Assembly (NCBI GenBank): GCA_934663655.1
Contig: CAKUKT010000118.1
Coordinates: 1-7,617, forward strand
Direction of reading: 5' to 3'
DNA: 7,617 nucleotides
Origin: an uncultured Victivallaceae bacterium
GTDB taxonomy: Bacteria > Verrucomicrobiota > Lentisphaeria > Victivallales > Victivallaceae
Made by a program: the position numbers and the translations under genes. This document shows, one piece after another, positions 5,590-7,617 of the stretch. How positions within the stretch are numbered: position 1 is the first letter of the stretch; each line of letters starts with the position of its first letter. Below the pieces are notes generated by a model, which had not been told where the DNA came from, searched no databases, and saw only the letters and a program-made list of their open reading frames with translations.

Positions 5590-6566
5590 TGTCGCCGGAA
5601 ACCGTCGGACTCGCCCGCCTCGATGCGTCTGGCTTTATTCCCGCTCCCGGAGAGAGCAGCCGGGATTTTCTTGCGCGGGTTTCGAATTCGATCAGTCGAT
5701 TTTCGGAGTTCAATCAACGCCTGGCGGAGGAGGGAGAAGCGGTTGTTTTCGATGAACTGCTGGTAAAGGCGGCGGACCGGATCCCGGACCAGCTCTTTGA
5801 TGAAGCAGCGGAAATAACCGGTGCGCGATATGGATTTGCGATCCGGCACGTACCGGGTTTTTTCCTTTCGCGGGCAGTGGGGATGTTATGGGGAGGCTGC
5901 CTGATCGGAGATCCGGACGAAGGCTTTTCAGTATTTCTGATCCGCGGAGCATTCCGCTCCCGCACGAAATGGTTGTTCTACCGGAGAAGCGAACTTATGG
6001 CACATGAACTATGTCATTCCGCACGCCAGCCGTTGCTGGAATCGACGCTGGAGGAATATTTCGCCTACCAGACCTCGCCAAGTTTGCTGCGTCGCTATCT
6101 CGGCAACTGTTTCATCCACGACCGCGACGCGATAATTTTCATTATCCCGGCGCTGGTGCTGCTGGCGGCGCAACTGGTGCAGCTGCTGTGGTGGCCGCCG
6201 CTGCCGATCTGGCCGTTCTGGATTCTCGCGCTCGCCTACCCGGCCTATCTGCTCAGAAGGAACCAGCTCTCGCGCAATATCGTGAAACGCGCCGAAAAAC
6301 ATCTGCGCGCCTGCGGAGTGGAGGCCCCGGAAGCGGTGCTCTTCCGCTGCACCCTCGAAGAGATACGCGATCTCGGCGTAATTTCCAACCGCGCCGCCCT
6401 CGACGAATATTCCCGCCGCCGCGCCGCAGTTGAACTGCGCTGGCAGATTATCGATTATCGTTTCATCAATCCGCCGCCTCCGTTTTCCGAACCGATTGGA
6501 AATGAGGCGGTTGATCCGCAAAAATCGTCCAACCCACAGGAGGAGGCAAATCATGGAATTTTATGA
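5586..6566 (+). CDS. Unrecognised membrane protein with HExxH zinc-metallopeptidase motif
   Basis: 326 residues from ATG 5586, which overlaps the ricT stop (ATGA); a second ATG follows at once at 5589. GGGAGGGG at 5567-5574 may serve as a distant ribosome site, and translational coupling is likely. I do not recognise a named family. A soluble N-terminal part ends in ELMAHELCHSAR, where H140, E141 and H144 form HExxH. E156 or E157 in LEEYFAY, 12-13 residues later, could be the third zinc ligand, as in gluzincin-type sites. Two adjacent hydrophobic helices follow (about 183-205 and 208-230), separated by a short proline/tryptophan turn, so they would form a membrane hairpin. A charged, helical C-terminal region (231-295) and a polar proline-rich tail complete it. 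There is no N-terminal signal peptide, so the protease motif is probably cytoplasmic. Its substrate is unknown. Confidence 0.78.
   Translation: MMSPETVGLARLDASGFIPAPGESSRDFLARVSNSISRFSEFNQRLAEEGEAVVFDELLVKAADRIPDQLFDEAAEITGARYGFAIRHVPGFFLSRAVGMLWGGCLIGDPDEGFSVFLIRGAFRSRTKWLFYRRSELMAHELCHSARQPLLESTLEEYFAYQTSPSLLRRYLGNCFIHDRDAIIFIIPALVLLAAQLVQLLWWPPLPIWPFWILALAYPAYLLRRNQLSRNIVKRAEKHLRACGVEAPEAVLFRCTLEEIRDLGVISNRAALDEYSRRRAAVELRWQIIDYRFINPPPPFSEPIGNEAVDPQKSSNPQEEANHGIL
6541..6546 (+). promoter_or_regulatory. Strong Shine-Dalgarno for the nitroreductase
   Basis: AGGAGG sits six bases before ATG 6553 and lies inside the 3' end of the preceding gene. It decides the start: an in-frame ATG at 6430 would add 41 arginine-rich residues that do not fit the family and has no comparable site. 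Confidence 0.85.
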
Positions 6567-7065
6567 AGTACTCAGCAAACGTCGCAGCATCCGCGCCTAC
6601 ACTGATCTGCCGATTCCGGAGGATTCACTCCGCCGGATCACCCGGGCGGTGCTTCAGGCGCCGTCGGCGTGCAATCGTCAGCCCTATCGTTTTCTCCTGG
6701 TCTCGGGTGAAGCCAAGAATCGGATTCTTTCGGTGGCGCCGCAGGCCTATCTCCGGGATGCGCCGATAATCGTCGTCGCAGTCGGGGAGAAATCCCGCGC
6801 CTGGCAGCGTCCCGGCGACGACCACACGCTGGTGGAGCTGGATCTCGGTATCGCGATGGAACACCTCGTGCTCGCCGCGGCTGCCGAGGGTCTCGGCACC
6901 TGCTGGATTGCCGCGTTCGACGTTCAGGACATGAACGACGAACTCGAACTCTCGGGAGGTGATACCGTGATCGCCATCTCTCCGCTCGGCTACCCGGCCG
7001 AAGAACCCCGGATCTTCCAGCGGGGCAAGAGCGAACAGGATCTCTTTATTGAAATCAACAAATAA
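6553..7065 (+). CDS. Small FMN-dependent nitroreductase-family protein
   Basis: 170 residues, typical of the short single-domain nitroreductases. The FMN-binding start is present: RRSIRAY (10-16), whose arginines and serine contact the FMN phosphate, and PSACNRQP (37-44). GIAMEHLVLAAAAEGLGTCWIAAF (99-122) is the conserved central helix and strand, and ISPLGYPAEEP (142-152) is the usual C-terminal block. Such cytoplasmic enzymes form dimers and use NAD(P)H to reduce nitro compounds, quinones or other electron-poor substrates; the natural substrate is rarely known. It overlaps the upstream gene by 14 bases, has its own strong ribosome site, and its stop shares a base with the next start (TAATG), so it is an internal operon gene. 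Family confidence is high, substrate open. Confidence 0.92.
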   Translation: MEFYEVLSKRRSIRAYTDLPIPEDSLRRITRAVLQAPSACNRQPYRFLLVSGEAKNRILSVAPQAYLRDAPIIVVAVGEKSRAWQRPGDDHTLVELDLGIAMEHLVLAAAAEGLGTCWIAAFDVQDMNDELELSGGDTVIAISPLGYPAEEPRIFQRGKSEQDLFIEINK

Positions 7066-7617
7066 TGAATGTAAAACCACTTGAATTTTCCGGCGGCCCG
7101 GAATGCCGCTTTGACATTCCCGACGGTGGTGAGACCACGCTGGAACTCACCATCGCCGGAATTTCCCGCCTGCGCCTCGGCCGCGTCGAATGCGGTAAAT
7201 TCAGCGAGAGTACGGCGCTTCCGGGCAAACTCCGGCTGCACTCCACGCATGACGGGCTGGTGAAAACGCTGGAAAGCCGTTCGGTGATTCCCTTCGGTTG
7301 CGAATACCAGCTTGAGCGTTCGGGAGAAATCATCTCCGGTCTTGCCCGTCTCACCACCGACGTCCGCGCCCTGAACGGCGGCCGGATCGGCGATCTGACG
7401 CTGGAGGAGATATACTGTCCGGCCCCGTGGAAACAACTCGAATTTCTCGTGAACGCAGAGACCTCCTTTCGTTCCGCCGCCGGCGCCGGTGGAGAACTCT
7501 ACCGCGGCGCGGAACCGCTGTTGATGCTCCGTGTCCATTTTCCGGACGGCGCCGCGGTGGAGTTCGCCGTGGGCAATGACCTCTGGCGCCAGCGGGCCGG
7601 ATTGAACACCCCGGGAG
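7065..7617 (+). CDS. Unrecognised beta-rich protein, 3' end outside window
   Basis: ATG at 7065-7067 shares one base with the nitroreductase stop (TAATG). The frame then stays open for 184 codons to the window edge without a stop. Neither a strong Shine-Dalgarno nor a promoter is seen in front, so expression probably depends on coupling. The protein starts MNVKPLEFSGGPECRFDIPD and alternates short hydrophobic strands with glycine/charged turns, e.g. TTLELTIAGISRLRLGRV (24-41) and LMLRVHFPDGAAVEFAVG (153-170). This suggests a beta-sandwich or barrel-like fold. It has no signal peptide or membrane helix in the visible part. Four cysteines (14, 43, 79, 118) are scattered, not in a motif. Base composition matches the genes before it. 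I do not recognise a family and infer no function. Confidence 0.8.
   Translation, partial: MNVKPLEFSGGPECRFDIPDGGETTLELTIAGISRLRLGRVECGKFSESTALPGKLRLHSTHDGLVKTLESRSVIPFGCEYQLERSGEIISGLARLTTDVRALNGGRIGDLTLEEIYCPAPWKQLEFLVNAETSFRSAAGAGGELYRGAEPLLMLRVHFPDGAAVEFAVGNDLWRQRAGLNTPG

Noticed and set aside
6430..6552. N-terminal extension of the nitroreductase from ATG 6430
   Set aside because: It lies inside the upstream gene, is arginine-rich, and the strong AGGAGG at 6541-6546 points to ATG 6553.

Overview
The window looks like the chromosome of a moderately GC-rich bacterium of the PVC superphylum, most likely Lentisphaerota (Victivallales-like). This is an inference from protein flavour (a TIM-barrel protein of the type common in Lentisphaerota and Planctomycetes, a divergent GpsA, a PSP1/RicT protein with a long basic tail) and not from any marker gene. 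No RNA gene, insertion sequence, CRISPR array or phage gene is visible. Coding density is high: seven genes plus one that runs off the right edge.

Left part (1-786, plus strand): the C-terminal part of a probable sugar-active TIM-barrel protein that appears to start before the window. It is visibly more AT-rich than its neighbours. It converges on a minus-strand block, with a strong GC-rich inverted repeat (793-830) between them.

Minus-strand block (4328 down to 886): an enolase-superfamily enzyme of the muconate-lactonizing/dipeptide-epimerase type and, 21 bases downstream, a ten-helix EamA transporter form a two-gene operon. Their promoter (4409-4437) carries a near-perfect 16-base palindrome filling its spacer, so the operon looks repressor-controlled and is plausibly a small uptake-and-conversion unit. 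After a 200-base gap follows a divergent glycerol-3-phosphate dehydrogenase (gpsA) with its own sigma70-type promoter (1967-1995) and a GTG start.

Plus-strand block (4516 to the right edge): a promoter at 4516-4544 drives a tightly coupled gene string. It contains a RicT/PSP1-family protein with conserved iron-sulfur cysteines, an unrecognised membrane protein with an HExxH zinc-protease motif, a small FMN nitroreductase, and an unrecognised beta-rich protein cut by the window end. Junctions overlap by 4, 14 and 1 bases, so these genes are almost certainly co-transcribed and translationally coupled.

The three promoters share one architecture (TTGAAA or TTGAAT, 17-base spacer, then TACAAT or TATATT), which supports all three calls. 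The least ordinary items are the operator-like palindrome of the enolase operon, the membrane HExxH protein coupled to ricT, and the unnamed last gene. I see no convincing wholly new system.
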